A stretch of 48,882 nucleotides of DNA, from the NCBI GenBank assembly GCA_945875845.1, contig CAMCMB010000053.1, positions 1-48,882 on the forward strand, given 5' to 3'. Under the pieces are notes generated by a model, which was given only the letters and a program-made list of their open reading frames with translations, was not told where the DNA came from and did no database searches. Both the position numbers and the translations under genes were made by a program. Below, piece after piece: positions 10,105 through 19,517 of this stretch. This stretch comes from Pirellula staleyi DSM 6068 (GTDB lineage: Bacteria > Planctomycetota > Planctomycetia > Pirellulales > Pirellulaceae). Positions within the stretch are counted from its first letter, which is position 1; the number at the start of each line of letters is the position of its first letter.

Positions 10105-10539
10105 CTACCTGGGTTCTTCCATTTCACGGATATAGGCACGCAATCGTTCATTTTCGTCGACCGTACCCTTGAACTTCAGCATGTTGGTGACTCGCTTTTG
10201 CAACTCGAGCGAATTGACCGGCTTGGATAAGAAGTCATCTGTGCCCGCAGCTACGGCCCTCTCGATGTCTCCCAGTTCGCTCAAGGCGGTGACCATCAGA
10301 ATCATGATTCGCGAGGTTATCGGATTCCCTTTGAGTTTTCGGCAAACTTCGAATCCGTTCAGTTTAGGCATCATAACATCGAGCAAAATCAAGTCCGGTT
10401 TGAAGGACTCGACTTTGTTCAATGTGTCCTGGCCATCGACAGCAAAGTCTGTATCGCAATCAATTTTTACGAGCAAGGCCTCTAACAGTTCGCGGTTTTG
10501 CGGATTGTCGTCGGCAATCAAGATTCGAGAGGTGGTCAT
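10105..10539 (-). CDS. Single-domain response regulator (CheY-like) with C-terminal helix
   Basis: This receiver-only protein of 144 residues has ILIADDNP (acidic pair), LILLDVMMPKLNGFEV with the phospho-acceptor Asp, MVTALSE with the conserved Thr, and FLSKPVN with the conserved Lys. All key residues are present, so it should be phosphorylatable. The tail (ENERLRAYIREMEEPR) is a charged helix that could mediate dimer or partner contact. No kinase or output domain is adjacent, so it probably takes part in a multi-gene phosphorelay. It starts at an ATG 21 bases after the glyA stop; a TTG six codons upstream is less likely. Confidence 0.88.
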   Translation of the reverse strand: MTTSRILIADDNPQNRELLEALLVKIDCDTDFAVDGQDTLNKVESFKPDLILLDVMMPKLNGFEVCRKLKGNPITSRIMILMVTALSELGDIERAVAAGTDDFLSKPVNSLELQKRVTNMLKFKGTVDENERLRAYIREMEEPR

Positions 10540-10560
10540 GGTGTGGTTGACATGCAAGAG

Positions 10561-11817
10561 TTAAACAGCGATTGCCAAACCTGCTGCCGGGACAGGAAAC
10601 TGGGCGGTCATTTGTTTGACTTCCGAGCGAATTTGCTCGAGTATCGCTTCGTCATCGTGCGACTTGAGGGCCAGAGCAATCCAAACACCAATGGTCTTGA
10701 ACTCATCGACCCCCATCCCGCGAGTGGTCAGTGCGGGAGCACCGATTCGGATGCCGCTTGGATCCATCGGTTTGCGAGTGTCGAACGGAATCATATTCAT
10801 GTTGACGGTGATGCCACAGTGATCGAGAGCTTTCTCAGCGACTTTGCCACCGATGCCAAAGCTTGTGACGTCTACCAGGACTAAGTGGTTGTCGGTGCCA
10901 CCGCTGATCAATCGCAAGCCTTGTCCGATGAGGGACTCCGCCAGCGCTTGGGAGTTTTCGATGATCTGCTTTCCATATTCTTGGAAACTGGGCAACAAGG
11001 CTTCGGCAAAGCAGACCGCCTTGCCCGCAACGACGTGCATCAACGGCCCACCTTGAGTTCCAGGAAACACGGCACTGTTGATGGCTTTCGCGTATTGGCT
11101 GCGGCACAGAATCAAACCGCTGCGGGGCCCACGGAGTGTTTTGTGAGTTGTTGTTGTGACGTAGTCCGCATAGGGGACGGGAGAGTTATGGACGCCTGCC
11201 GCAACCAATCCCGCGTAGTGAGCCATGTCGACCATGAGCTTGGCTCCCACATCGTTTGCAATTTCGGCAAAACGATCATGAAAGATCTCTCGGGGGTAGG
11301 CGCTCGCGCCCGCGACAATCAACTTCGGCTTATGCTCTTTGGCTAACCGAGCAACCTGATCGAAATCGATCCGATGATGGACAGGATCGACGCCATAGGA
11401 ATGAAATTGGTACAGTTTGCCGCTGATGTTGAGTGGCATACCGTGTGTCAAGTGACCCCCTTGTGCTAGGTCCAATCCGAGAACCGAATCGCCCGGTAGC
11501 AAGGCGGACAAATAGACGGCCATGTTGGCTTGGGATCCTGAATGCGGCTGCACATTGGCGTGTTCGGCACCGAACAATTGCTTCGCACGCTCGATCGCCA
11601 ATTCCTCGACCACATCGACAAATTCGCAGCCTCCGTAGTATCGCTTTCCCGGATAACCTTCGGCGTATTTGTTGGTCAGAACGCTACCGACCGCTTGCAT
11701 CACGGCTGGGCTGGTGTAATTTTCGCTGGCGATCATCTCAAGCCCTTCTTGTTGTCGAAGTGCTTCCGATTCGATCGCGGCCCAAACCGCTGGATCCTGC
11801 AACTGAAGAATGCTCAT
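10561..11817 (-). CDS. glyA: Serine hydroxymethyltransferase
   Basis: This is a full-length (418 aa) PLP-dependent enzyme that interconverts serine and glycine while charging tetrahydrofolate with a one-carbon unit. Diagnostic segments are [68 protein letters not shown] and [14 protein letters not shown]; the PLP Schiff-base lysine is Lys226 in the last one. Length and motifs match the family. It is the first gene of a minus-strand run with a response regulator and a methyltransferase downstream; a functional link to them is not evident. Confidence 0.97.
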   Translation of the reverse strand: MSILQLQDPAVWAAIESEALRQQEGLEMIASENYTSPAVMQAVGSVLTNKYAEGYPGKRYYGGCEFVDVVEELAIERAKQLFGAEHANVQPHSGSQANMAVYLSALLPGDSVLGLDLAQGGHLTHGMPLNISGKLYQFHSYGVDPVHHRIDFDQVARLAKEHKPKLIVAGASAYPREIFHDRFAEIANDVGAKLMVDMAHYAGLVAAGVHNSPVPYADYVTTTTHKTLRGPRSGLILCRSQYAKAINSAVFPGTQGGPLMHVVAGKAVCFAEALLPSFQEYGKQIIENSQALAESLIGQGLRLISGGTDNHLVLVDVTSFGIGGKVAEKALDHCGITVNMNMIPFDTRKPMDPSGIRIGAPALTTRGMGVDEFKTIGVWIALALKSHDDEAILEQIRSEVKQMTAQFPVPAAGLAIAV

Positions 11818-11927
11818 AGGAAAACGCTTGTTACGGCGATAGGTGAAAAAGGATTCGAATCAATGGAACTGCTAAATTCTCGGCTAGGTTAACAGCTCCG
11901 TCAATGAGCATTGTGCGTGCGAGACGA

Positions 11928-12872
11928 TTACTCAATTTTCCCTGAAAACTTGTGACCTGCTATCGGCATTTCGACGCCATAGAGGCCGGTTCTGCAGGTT
12001 GCGAACAAGGTCTTCCTATCGCGGCCCCCAAACGAACAATTGGCTGGCTGCTCGGGAAACGCGATAATTCCCAGCAGTTTTCCGTCCTTCGATACCACTT
12101 GGACACCCAGATCGGTCGTGATGTACAAGTTGCCTTGCACGTCGACGGATAAGCCGTCGCCCCCCGAGTTTTCCTTGTCGGTCGGCTGCTTAATTTCGAA
12201 AAGAACGCGTTTGTCGGTCAAAATCCCGGGCGACTTGACTGCATAGGCATGAACTTGCTTTTGCATGGATGCGACAACGTAGAGGGTGGATTCATCTGGC
12301 GATAAAATGATGCCATTGGGTGCCGCAATGTCGTCACCCAGTTTGGTCACCTCGCCCTTGCTGGAGCGATAGTAAAAAGCTTCCTTGACTTGCGGCCAAG
12401 GTTCGGGTGCACCGTAGCGAGGGTCCGTAAAGTAGATGCCGCCGGACTTGTCGATCACCAGATCGTTGCATGCGTTATATCGCTTGCCATCGTATTTGGA
12501 CGAGAGCGATTTGACTTGTTTTGTCGCTACATCGATCGCAATCAACTCAGCCTCTGCGACCGGACTCTCGAGGCGGCCCATCCTGCAGGCTATCAGGCTA
12601 TTTTTGCCATCGAACATGAGGCCATTGCAGTTTCCCGAATTCTCCAAGAACGTCTCGAGTGTTCCTTTCAGATCCGTTCGCATGATGCGGTTGTTGGGGA
12701 TGTCCGTGAAGTACAAGTGCGTATCATTAAAGGCGGGTCCCTCCGTAAACTGGAACCCGCCGTGAAGTTTGGAGACTTTCCCAGCACCCGGGAAGTCCTG
12801 GGCCGAAGCTTGGCGGGAGGTTGCCAAAGCCGGCAGGAAAATCAATGAGAAGGTGAGTAAGAGAGGACGCAT
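11928..12872 (-). CDS. Exported SMP-30/gluconolactonase-like beta-propeller protein
   Basis: The 314-aa product begins with a signal peptide (MRPLLLTFSLIFLPALATS, cleavage near QASAQ). The mature part shows the SMP-30/gluconolactonase/LRE-like pattern: FTEGPAFN, LYFTDIPNNRI, GNCNGLMFD, YNACNDLVIDKSGGIYFTDPRYG, APNGIILSPDESTLYV and GDGLSVDVQGNLYITT. The Glu of TEGPA and the Asn/Asp residues of NDLV and DGLSVD are the usual metal-site positions. The probable role is periplasmic hydrolysis of a sugar lactone, as in the many copies found in planctomycetes. The ATG at 12872 was chosen because it opens the signal peptide and has CGGAG upstream. It is probably monocistronic. Confidence 0.85.
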   Translation of the reverse strand: MRPLLLTFSLIFLPALATSRQASAQDFPGAGKVSKLHGGFQFTEGPAFNDTHLYFTDIPNNRIMRTDLKGTLETFLENSGNCNGLMFDGKNSLIACRMGRLESPVAEAELIAIDVATKQVKSLSSKYDGKRYNACNDLVIDKSGGIYFTDPRYGAPEPWPQVKEAFYYRSSKGEVTKLGDDIAAPNGIILSPDESTLYVVASMQKQVHAYAVKSPGILTDKRVLFEIKQPTDKENSGGDGLSVDVQGNLYITTDLGVQVVSKDGKLLGIIAFPEQPANCSFGGRDRKTLFATCRTGLYGVEMPIAGHKFSGKIE

Positions 12873-12945
12873 AGTTTTGAAGCTCCGAGAGGGTTGGAAA
12901 AGCGAGGGTGGCACGACTAGAGGCTTTGAATTTATCCCGTTTACT

Positions 12946-13015
12946 CACCGGACGACTCGCGCCGTTCTGCTACCAAATGTTAGCGGGAGGGCGCGAGCCC
13001 TCCGGTGATGACCCA
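12946..13015. repeat. REP-like multi-hairpin element, copy 1
   Basis: The element is bounded by CACCGGA (12946-12952) and TCCGGTG (13001-13007). It contains the inner hairpin GAGGGC-GCGA-GCCCTC and ends in ATGACCCAA. Nearly the same sequence, including CTACCAAATG-TAGCGG and GGGCGCGAGCCCTCCGGTGATGACC (split over adjacent positions), recurs at 39738-39798, 27 kb away. It sits between the lactonase and aldolase genes, so it is a dispersed intergenic repeat rather than a gene-specific terminator. Confidence 0.75.
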
Positions 13016-13071
13016 AGCGTAGGTGATGGGCGTGGGAAGCTTAACAAGATCCACTTCCCACTATTCCCACA

Positions 13072-14073
13072 CTACTTGATCTTACTGGCGTTGCCGGCTT
13101 GTCCAAAGGAGATCATGCGGTCCATGCAGACCTGCTTCATGGCAGCGCGAGCAGGCTTCAGGTAATCGCGAGGATCGAATTTGTCGGGATGTTCCGCTAG
13201 TACTTTGCGAATTGCACCTGTGATCGCCATTCGGCAATCCGTGTCGACGTTGATCTTGCGGACACCGCTCTTGATTCCACGTTGAATCTCTTCGACAGGA
13301 ACGCCCCAAGTCTGCTTCATCTTGCCACCAAATTTGTTGATGATGTCTTGCAGTTCTTGCGGAACGCTGCTGCTACCGTGCATGACCAGGTGGGTGTTCG
13401 GCAAGAGTTTGTGAATGGCTTCGATGCGGGACATGGCCAAAACCTCTCCATCTGGCTTCCGCGTGAATTTGTAGGCGCCATGACTGGTTCCGATGGCAAC
13501 CGCCAACGCATCGACGTTGGTTTCGGATACGAATCGTGCGGCTTCTTCGGGATCGGTTAGCAATTGATCGTGGCTCAAGACGCCTTCGGCACCGTGTCCA
13601 TCCTCGGCTTCGCCACTGCCGGATTCAAGCGAGCCCAAGCAGCCAAGCTCACCCTCCACCGAGACATTGCGTGCATGAGCAAGTTTGACAACTTCCTTGG
13701 TCACAGCCACGTTGTAATCATAGGAGGCAGGGGTTTTGCCATCCTCTTGCAATGAGCCATCCATCATGACAGAGGTGAAGCCGTTTTCGATGGCGGACAG
13801 GCAGGTTTTGGGAGAGTTACCGTGATCTTGGTGCATCACGATTGGGATTTTGGGATAGAGTTCGACAGCAGCCAACATCAAGTGTCGCAAAAACGCGTCT
13901 TGGGAATAGGAGCGAGCGCCTCGGGATGCTTGAATAATGGCCGGAGAGTCGGTTTCTTGTGCCGCTTCCATAATCGACTGGATTTGCTCCATGTTGTTGA
14001 CATTGAAGGCGGCCACGCCGTAGCCGTTTTCTGCGGCGTGATCGAGGACTTTGCGAAGCGGAACCAAGGCCAT
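13072..14073 (-). CDS. fba: Class II fructose-bisphosphate aldolase
   Basis: This 333-aa zinc-dependent aldolase cleaves and forms fructose 1,6-bisphosphate in glycolysis and gluconeogenesis. Visible hallmarks are [14 protein letters not shown] at the N-terminus, VMHQDHG with the catalytic Asp and a zinc His, VEGELG with a zinc-site Glu, [10 protein letters not shown] with a zinc His, LVMHGSSS with a zinc His, and [14 protein letters not shown]. The start at 14073 ([19 protein letters not shown]) matches the family; in-frame sequence upstream is unrelated. GAGAG lies 9 bases upstream. It is transcribed away from the gene at 14218. Confidence 0.95.
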   Translation of the reverse strand: MALVPLRKVLDHAAENGYGVAAFNVNNMEQIQSIMEAAQETDSPAIIQASRGARSYSQDAFLRHLMLAAVELYPKIPIVMHQDHGNSPKTCLSAIENGFTSVMMDGSLQEDGKTPASYDYNVAVTKEVVKLAHARNVSVEGELGCLGSLESGSGEAEDGHGAEGVLSHDQLLTDPEEAARFVSETNVDALAVAIGTSHGAYKFTRKPDGEVLAMSRIEAIHKLLPNTHLVMHGSSSVPQELQDIINKFGGKMKQTWGVPVEEIQRGIKSGVRKINVDTDCRMAITGAIRKVLAEHPDKFDPRDYLKPARAAMKQVCMDRMISFGQAGNASKIK

Positions 14074-14217
14074 GTGAAAACTCTCTGGAAAGGAACAATT
14101 CGGGTCGATTGTGACGACAAAAAACAATGAGCTCTGTCTTATCAACCGAGAATACGTAGGATTATGGGTCTATTCGACACCCGCGACAATCCGTAATTCC
14201 CACAGCAACCGCTTTGC

Positions 14218-14745
14218 GTGACCATGGACTCAGACTTTTCGAAACCCATTCGCAGCGTTGGAAAACTGCAGCCCTTGGACAACTATCTAAGTGGCAGTTG
14301 GGACGCGCTCGGAGCGGGCGCCCCTGTTTTGGTTGCCTTAGCACAACTAAGTAGCGATGCTATGGTTAATTTAGACGCCACAGGGGCGTCGTCTACTGAT
14401 CATCTTCTGCCCGAATCGAAAGCGATCCTGGTCGCCGCACGCAATCGAGGTGTCATCGAAATCAAGGCGGTGAATGCGGCTTTCGAGGCTCCGTCGCGAA
14501 TGCTAGCGGTGTATGTTGAGCTCGACGAAGTCCAAACCGTAGCTTTTCGCGATCCCAATGATCCGGAAGTGACGGTTCGATTTCTGGAAGGATTTCGGCT
14601 TTTGTGCACGCATGGACTCGTGATGCACCATATTCATCGCGATTTTTCACTGACAAGTCGCGGATTCGAACTTGCTAGAACTATTTCACAACAAGAGGTG
14701 CAACCGTGGCTCGACAAGGGTACCGAGTTCGGCTTACACGATTGA
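14218..14745 (+). CDS. Hypothetical protein (unknown, planctomycete-type)
   Basis: This 175-residue protein has no domain I recognise. It lacks a signal peptide and membrane segments. A compact alpha/beta core is suggested by GVIEIKAVNAAFEAPSRML, AVYVELDEVQTVAFRD and VRFLEGFRLLCTHGLVMHHI, followed by FSLTSRGFELA. The start is either the GTG at 14218 or the ATG at 14224. Its last 40 bases overlap the GTG start of the DUF1571 gene, so the two are probably translated together. It is divergent from fba. The reading frame and the overlap make it a likely real gene; function is not assigned. Confidence 0.7.
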   Translation: MTMDSDFSKPIRSVGKLQPLDNYLSGSWDALGAGAPVLVALAQLSSDAMVNLDATGASSTDHLLPESKAILVAARNRGVIEIKAVNAAFEAPSRMLAVYVELDEVQTVAFRDPNDPEVTVRFLEGFRLLCTHGLVMHHIHRDFSLTSRGFELARTISQQEVQPWLDKGTEFGLHD

Positions 14746-15650
14746 CTCTGTGGGGTTGTCTCTTGGTGGGTGTGTTCGGGTTGGGCGGGCGGATTATCTG
14801 GAATCGGTGGGCCGATGAAACGTTGCGACCGGCCACATCCAATAACTTAGAGTCCAACGAAGCAGAAGTCGAATCCGCGAGCGCCAATCCACATGCGATC
14901 GATCCGTTACTGGAGTTTGCTCGCAGAGCCCTCGCCCATCATTGTCTCGAACATCAAGACTTTACCGCGAAACTGATTAAACGCGAACGCATTGCTGGCA
15001 AGCTTTTGCCGGCATCCAAAATGGAAATGAAGCTTCGGTATGGTTCTCGGTATGGTTCTGAGGATGCTACCGCAGAACGCACTGTTTCAGAACGCACTGT
15101 ATCCGTTTACTTGAAAGGCATCGAACCTAGATCACAAGCAGGACGGGAGATTATTTGGATTCAAGATAAAAACAATAACAAGCTCACCGCGCACGAGGGG
15201 GGCTTGCTGGGATTGGTCACGGTCGAGTTGTCGCCGCAAAGTAGTTTGGCCATGCTTGGCAACCGCTACCCCATCACGGAAATCGGAATCGAGAAACTGC
15301 TTCGCAAGTTGATTGAAAAAGGGGAACGCGATCGGTTGCTCGGCCCAGTTACGGTTCGTCGTACAGACAACGTCACCCTGGGCAATTTGCAATGCGCGCT
15401 GTGGGAAGTGGTTCACGAGGAACCGACCGTCGAGATCGAAGGGAAGCAAGTTGAGTTCGAGTTTCACTTGGCTCAGATCTACATTGATGAAGAACGCTTG
15501 GTGCCACTCAAGTACGCGAGTTACACCTGGCCCAAGAACAAGGGTGGTGAGCCTGAACTGGAGGAGGAGTACACGTACGAAGACCTAGTGATGAACGTAG
15601 GCCTGACAGATGCCGACTTCGATACCAAAAATCCGAACTATCGTTTCTGA
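14706..15650 (+). CDS. DUF1571-family membrane-anchored/exported protein
   Basis: The 314-aa product starts with a short basic stretch and one hydrophobic segment (residues about 12-31, LTLWGCLLVGVFGLGGRI), an uncleaved anchor or signal. The body resembles DUF1571, a family best known from planctomycetes: DPLLEFARRALAHH, DFTAKLIKRERIAGKL, ERTVSVYLKG, GREIIWIQ..NNNKLTAHEGG, YPITEIGIEKLLRKLIE, LVPLKYASYTWP and a final YEDLVMNVGLTDADFD. The family may have a LolA/LppX-like fold, but function is unknown. The GTG start at 14706 is supported by AAGAGGTG 7 bases upstream and by coupling to the preceding gene. Confidence 0.8.
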   Translation: MARQGYRVRLTRLTLWGCLLVGVFGLGGRIIWNRWADETLRPATSNNLESNEAEVESASANPHAIDPLLEFARRALAHHCLEHQDFTAKLIKRERIAGKLLPASKMEMKLRYGSRYGSEDATAERTVSERTVSVYLKGIEPRSQAGREIIWIQDKNNNKLTAHEGGLLGLVTVELSPQSSLAMLGNRYPITEIGIEKLLRKLIEKGERDRLLGPVTVRRTDNVTLGNLQCALWEVVHEEPTVEIEGKQVEFEFHLAQIYIDEERLVPLKYASYTWPKNKGGEPELEEEYTYEDLVMNVGLTDADFDTKNPNYRF

Positions 15651-15654
15651 CGAA

Positions 15655-15900
15655 ATGCTCATCGGATTCAATCATTCGCAACTAGCTGGTGTCTGTGCTC
15701 TGCTGCTTCAAAAGGACCCAAGCCTGACGCCGTCGGACATCAAGCAAATGATCCGCCGGACAAGTCGCGAAGTCATCAACGGCCAAGGCAACCTTTCCAG
15801 CAGCGAGGGTGTCGCAGTCAAAGCAAGTGCATGCGGCGACGGAGCCACAGGAACGGGCCTAGTCGACGCCTTCGCGGCGTTCCAGCAGTTGTTGGGCGTT
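15655..15900 (+). pseudogene. C-terminal remnant of a subtilisin-like (S8) serine protease
   Basis: Only the end of a subtilase catalytic domain is left. GFNHSQLAGVCALLLQ sits where an intact gene has GTSMSAPxVAG, so the catalytic Ser is lost; it is followed by LTPSDIKQMIRRTSREV and GTGLVDAFAAFQQL, the classic last helix and strand. No start codon or upstream catalytic Asp/His region exists; the sequence begins immediately after the DUF1571 stop. It is probably left by a deletion at the edge of the island. Confidence 0.65.
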
Positions 15901-16209
15901 GATGTTTGCTGCCGTTTTCAAACATGTCCAGAAATGAATAGTTTTCCTGCTCTGGGACCATCAAGCATTTCATGCAAACCGACGGTATCGAGTTGGCTGC
16001 ACCGACCAGTGTAGCCTCCAAATCAAAGTGGCTACGAGCACATCCATCAGATTGTCCATTGCTGCCCTTTCCCTAGGAAAGCGATTCCTGATTTGACTCG
16101 GCACATGCGGACCCAGTAAAAACCCACTTGCCGTGAGTTTGCGACGGAAATCCGGAAAAAGTAAAAAAACAATTCTCCCCTTCTTGTTGTGTTTCGCTTG
16201 GCAGACGGG
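15901..16209. other. Intergenic stretch, no gene seen
   Basis: I see no convincing gene, RNA or repeat between the protease remnant and the kinase operon promoter region. Local AT content is higher than in the flanking housekeeping genes. Confidence 0.5.
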
Positions 16210-16238
16210 TTGATTTGCGATTGGGCAAGGCATATTCT
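16210..16238 (+). promoter_or_regulatory. Candidate sigma-70-like promoter of the kinase/SIR2 operon
   Basis: TTGATT (16210-16215), a 17-base spacer and TATTCT (16233-16238) form a reasonable -35/-10 pair about 75 bases before the first ATG of the four-gene operon. Judged by eye only. Confidence 0.35.
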
Positions 16239-16312
16239 CATTTATCCTGCCTACCGAAAAATCAGCATTCCAAGGGCTTATCGCTCCTTCCCCCCACAGA
16301 GCTGTTATTGCG

Positions 16313-18154
16313 ATGACAACTAGTTCAACAACGGAAACTCGTGCGATGATTGGTGGAATCGAATCTCTATTACTCGACATCGATCCCGAGCCAACCGAAC
16401 TTCGAATACACCAAGCTTTCAATGATCCCGATGGGAGTATTGTTTTTCGAGATTATTGCGAGAAGGTCTTTGGTGCTTATCTTCGGACTTTTCCAAAGAT
16501 AAAGGGAGGCTGGATTTCGATCGCTGGGGTCAAGCCGGAAGTTTTCACTCCTTTTGCTAGCTTCGGCGATTGTCGTGCTATTGCTAGGCGAGATATCGCA
16601 CGGCTCGATGCATACCGTTTCGCACCCGAAGGGATTGAAGTCGTTGATGTAACCAACCAATCCGACGTCTACAGGGGAATGGTCCTTGGAACTACAATCC
16701 TTCTGAGACTCATTGGACGACGCGAATATTATGGACTCTTGGGTTTGGTTGCTGGGGAAGGCAATGATCTTGATTCAGACACCGTCAACAATATCCTTTC
16801 CAGCCAAAGCCTGCTGTCTCGGCTTCTGGCAGAAGCCGTGTTTTCGAAGAGATTGAAGTCTCTCGTTTCGAAGTTCGAATCGGATGGGAAACCGGAGACA
16901 TTATACGATGAAATCGCCCGACGAGCGTGCTTAGGTCTTGGTGCAGATGGCGCTGTTCTTCGCATACGCGAAGATCAAGCCGGTTCGATTAACAGAGAGT
17001 ATCAACTTACACCGAAGGGTGCAGCAGGGCTGCTCGCAGGTACGATGCACCTTGAACCGGGTAGTGTTTTTGAACGAATATGTCGACGCGTCTATGAGTC
17101 ACAAAGTGATCATGCAACCGTTCAGATCTTAGGCAAGCAAGGGACAAATTATTCGCTTGGAGTGAGTATCCCCGACTCTGATAATCGAGAGGTCATGTCT
17201 CATGGAATCGAATCGTACATGATAATGAGACTCGAATCGGACTTCAAACTTGAACGGAATCAGTCGCCCGTTGGTACACTGTCGATATTTCATCGTATGC
17301 CCCAGCCATTCTCGGGCCGTGACATCAGTTTGTTTCAAGGCTTCTGCGAGCGCGTTGGAGACAACCTCACGCTGATGCACCAGCTTCAGGAACATGCGGA
17401 AGCATCACGTATACTTGAAATCCACCATGGACAAATCAACAGAGCTGAAATGGCAGTTCTCCTTGCACACGATTTTGGTCATAAGATTGAGTTTACAAAA
17501 CATCACCTAAAGGAGTTTGTTCAGTATTGCAAGAATCATTGGACAAATCGACAGTTGCCAAAGCAGATCCAACTAGCGGCGAATGACTTGCAAAAGTCAT
17601 GCGACGGACTCGAGCTGATACTCGCTCAAATTCGCAGGCTCGGAGATGGAGTTTCGATGGATGAAGGTACGTTCAACGTTAAGTCCGTTTTCAAAAGCAT
17701 CGCAGACCAACTAGGTCAGGTTCTGCAACGCCATAACATGGCACTAGAAATGAGGTGTCCTGAAAACCTGGAAATCTACGGTGCCCAAAGTGTACTTTTG
17801 CAATCGCTGTTCAATTTGGTAATCAATTCTATTGATGCTCAGAAAACTACTGGTAGAAAAAAGAAAAATACGGTGCATTTGTCGTGCCGTGAAATAGATG
17901 GAAGTCGACTGGAGTTTACGGTCTGGGATGAAGGCCCAGGTGTTAGTCCAATCTATTTCCCTGATCCTGAAAAGATCTTTGATATTGGGACCTCTTCGAA
18001 GCCCAATTCTATCGGCACCGGCACTGGACTACCAAACTCACGGAGTCTCCTTGGGCGGGCATTCGGAGCCAAACTACAACTGATTAATCGAACAAATGCG
18101 ACTTTTAGGTTCGTAGTAAATAAAAGAAACAAAACGAATCGAGAATCAAGATGA
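16313..18154 (+). CDS. Soluble GAF-type sensor histidine kinase (first gene of SIR2/SEFIR operon)
   Basis: This 613-aa cytoplasmic kinase has no membrane segment. Residues about 30-170 form an unrecognised sensor region and 190-360 look GAF-like (ending GRDISLFQGFCERVGDNLTLM). The phospho-transfer region has LLAHDFGHKIEFTKHHL with His386. The ATPase domain shows the N-box NLVINSIDA (501-509), G1 DEGPGV (539-544) and G2 GTGTGLPNS (568-576). All catalytic boxes are present, but the H-box is AHDFGHKI instead of the common HELRTPL, so the dimerisation domain is divergent. It overlaps the next gene by ATGATGA (18151-18154). It probably senses an internal signal and phosphorylates the downstream receiver. 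It has a more AT-rich codon choice than the housekeeping genes. Confidence 0.85.
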   Translation: MTTSSTTETRAMIGGIESLLLDIDPEPTELRIHQAFNDPDGSIVFRDYCEKVFGAYLRTFPKIKGGWISIAGVKPEVFTPFASFGDCRAIARRDIARLDAYRFAPEGIEVVDVTNQSDVYRGMVLGTTILLRLIGRREYYGLLGLVAGEGNDLDSDTVNNILSSQSLLSRLLAEAVFSKRLKSLVSKFESDGKPETLYDEIARRACLGLGADGAVLRIREDQAGSINREYQLTPKGAAGLLAGTMHLEPGSVFERICRRVYESQSDHATVQILGKQGTNYSLGVSIPDSDNREVMSHGIESYMIMRLESDFKLERNQSPVGTLSIFHRMPQPFSGRDISLFQGFCERVGDNLTLMHQLQEHAEASRILEIHHGQINRAEMAVLLAHDFGHKIEFTKHHLKEFVQYCKNHWTNRQLPKQIQLAANDLQKSCDGLELILAQIRRLGDGVSMDEGTFNVKSVFKSIADQLGQVLQRHNMALEMRCPENLEIYGAQSVLLQSLFNLVINSIDAQKTTGRKKKNTVHLSCREIDGSRLEFTVWDEGPGVSPIYFPDPEKIFDIGTSSKPNSIGTGTGLPNSRSLLGRAFGAKLQLINRTNATFRFVVNKRNKTNRESR

Positions 18155-18996
18155 TGAAAACTCCGAAGCTTCCAACCAAAATGCTCTTCGTGGACGACGA
18201 AATTACGATGTGCAAGCGGATACTGAAAGAGTCTTCCGACTATACCCATTTGGGTGTCCTGATTGCATCAGACCTGGATTCCGCGTGCGAGTGCATAGAT
18301 ACAGTGTCAGATATTGATGCCATCTTGGTCGACATGAACTTCCGAGAAGACGCCAAATCTAGCAAGCACAATCTTTCTGACGGAATTGATTTCATCTCTT
18401 ATGCGCAATCAAAACGTTCCGACTTGCCAGCATTCGTAATCACTATGGAAGGACCTCAGAGTGCCGCACGACACGGCGAAGCAACGGGGAAAAATGTGTT
18501 GATCCGAGAGTGGTATGACAAATTGTCTGCCAATCAGCCGGGAAAGCTCACAGTATGTGAGCAAATAGAGCGGCGACTAATCCTTGACGCGCTAAAGACC
18601 AACCCTGGGCTTCGTCAAGAGGTGGGTATGGTTGATTCGAGCGGGTGGCTTGAAAGTGATTTCGCGGACTCCTTGTGTAGGATGTTAAAGTATCCTCGGA
18701 TCAGCTATCTTCAAGATATGCCGCTTGGATCGAATCTCCAGATTTTAAAGCCGATTGAAGTATTGTGCCAGGAAGTAAGTGAGGGCCAGTTTGTAGCAAA
18801 AGCCACCAAGATCGGTCTTCTAATTGAGTTAGAGCCTCGCGATACTCCGTCTGAAGCAATTCAGTCGCTGGCTGAAATTATTGAAGAGGAATGGCATAGC
18901 CTGAAGTCATTGCCTTCCGAGGCAAAACTCGTGGGCTATGCAAAACTGCTGAGAGAGCGACTAGAAGATCATTTCAAGGAGTCCAATGCACCATGA
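18151..18996 (+). CDS. Receiver-domain protein with unknown C-terminal output domain
   Basis: Residues 10-130 form a receiver: MLFVDDEI (acidic pair Asp15/Asp16), ILVDMNF with phospho-acceptor Asp61, and FVITMEG with the switch Thr. The insert after Asp61 (EDAKSSKHNLSDG) is longer than usual, as in receivers near conflict systems. The C-terminal half (150-281) has no DNA-binding motif that I recognise. It contains PRISYLQDMPLGSNLQILKPIE and a helical end, so it is more likely a protein-interaction output than a transcription factor. Start and stop overlap both neighbours by four bases, indicating strict co-translation with the kinase and the next gene. Confidence 0.8.
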   Translation: MMKTPKLPTKMLFVDDEITMCKRILKESSDYTHLGVLIASDLDSACECIDTVSDIDAILVDMNFREDAKSSKHNLSDGIDFISYAQSKRSDLPAFVITMEGPQSAARHGEATGKNVLIREWYDKLSANQPGKLTVCEQIERRLILDALKTNPGLRQEVGMVDSSGWLESDFADSLCRMLKYPRISYLQDMPLGSNLQILKPIEVLCQEVSEGQFVAKATKIGLLIELEPRDTPSEAIQSLAEIIEEEWHSLKSLPSEAKLVGYAKLLRERLEDHFKESNAP

Positions 18997-19517
18997 ACCT
19001 GAAGGAGGTCAAGAAATCGCTCTCGTCGAAGCTAAAGCTTCGCGAATCCGAACATTCGGCTCATACGGACTATTGCGTCGTCTTGGACAATGCGATCATT
19101 CCATTGCCGCGTCTTATCCGTGTTTCACATGGCAGCGGAGAGACACCAAACAAGCAAATCGGAGGAATTGCTCGTGGACTCGGAATGTCGGAGTCCAATT
19201 TTAAGACCATGGTCAAGTGCCACATTAGGAAATCGTTTGTGGACATTTCGATCGCTGTCAAGTTGCTGTTGACGATTTGCGAGGACTGGAGAAACCAGGG
19301 TGACCCGATGCGGCCAGGTATGGAGGCTATGGCTGAGTCAATTGGTTTAGTGCTAAGAACAATTGATCCAAGGGAAATTAGCTCGTCCGACAAGACCTCG
19401 GGTGAAGAGAAAGTAATCGTTCATATCCGAAAGCTCCTTCGCGCAGTCGGTAACGATTCGCTATTTTCTGACTTGGTTCGGCAGATAAATGAGTTGCTTG
19501 GTGAAGAAGGCGAATGA
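18993..19517 (+). CDS. Small operon protein with HicA-like (dsRBD-fold) pattern, function unknown
   Basis: Of 174 residues, 1-85 follow a pattern I know from uncharacterised HicA-like proteins. A start such as KSLSSKLKLRESEHSAHTDY is followed by a strand, then RVSHGSGETPNKQIGGIA (a variant of the T-K-x-SHG motif), then RGLGMSESNFKTMVKC. In that group the small alpha-beta fold binds RNA, but the residues needed for cleavage are uncertain here. The rest (86-174) is helical. It overlaps the receiver gene and the SIR2 gene by ATGA at each end. It could be a regulator, antitoxin-like lid or adaptor for the effector. Family assignment is tentative. Confidence 0.55.
   Translation: MNLKEVKKSLSSKLKLRESEHSAHTDYCVVLDNAIIPLPRLIRVSHGSGETPNKQIGGIARGLGMSESNFKTMVKCHIRKSFVDISIAVKLLLTICEDWRNQGDPMRPGMEAMAESIGLVLRTIDPREISSSDKTSGEEKVIVHIRKLLRAVGNDSLFSDLVRQINELLGEEGE

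Noticed and set aside
10885-11892. Long plus-strand frames opposite glyA
   Set aside because: They are reverse shadows of a strongly conserved gene.
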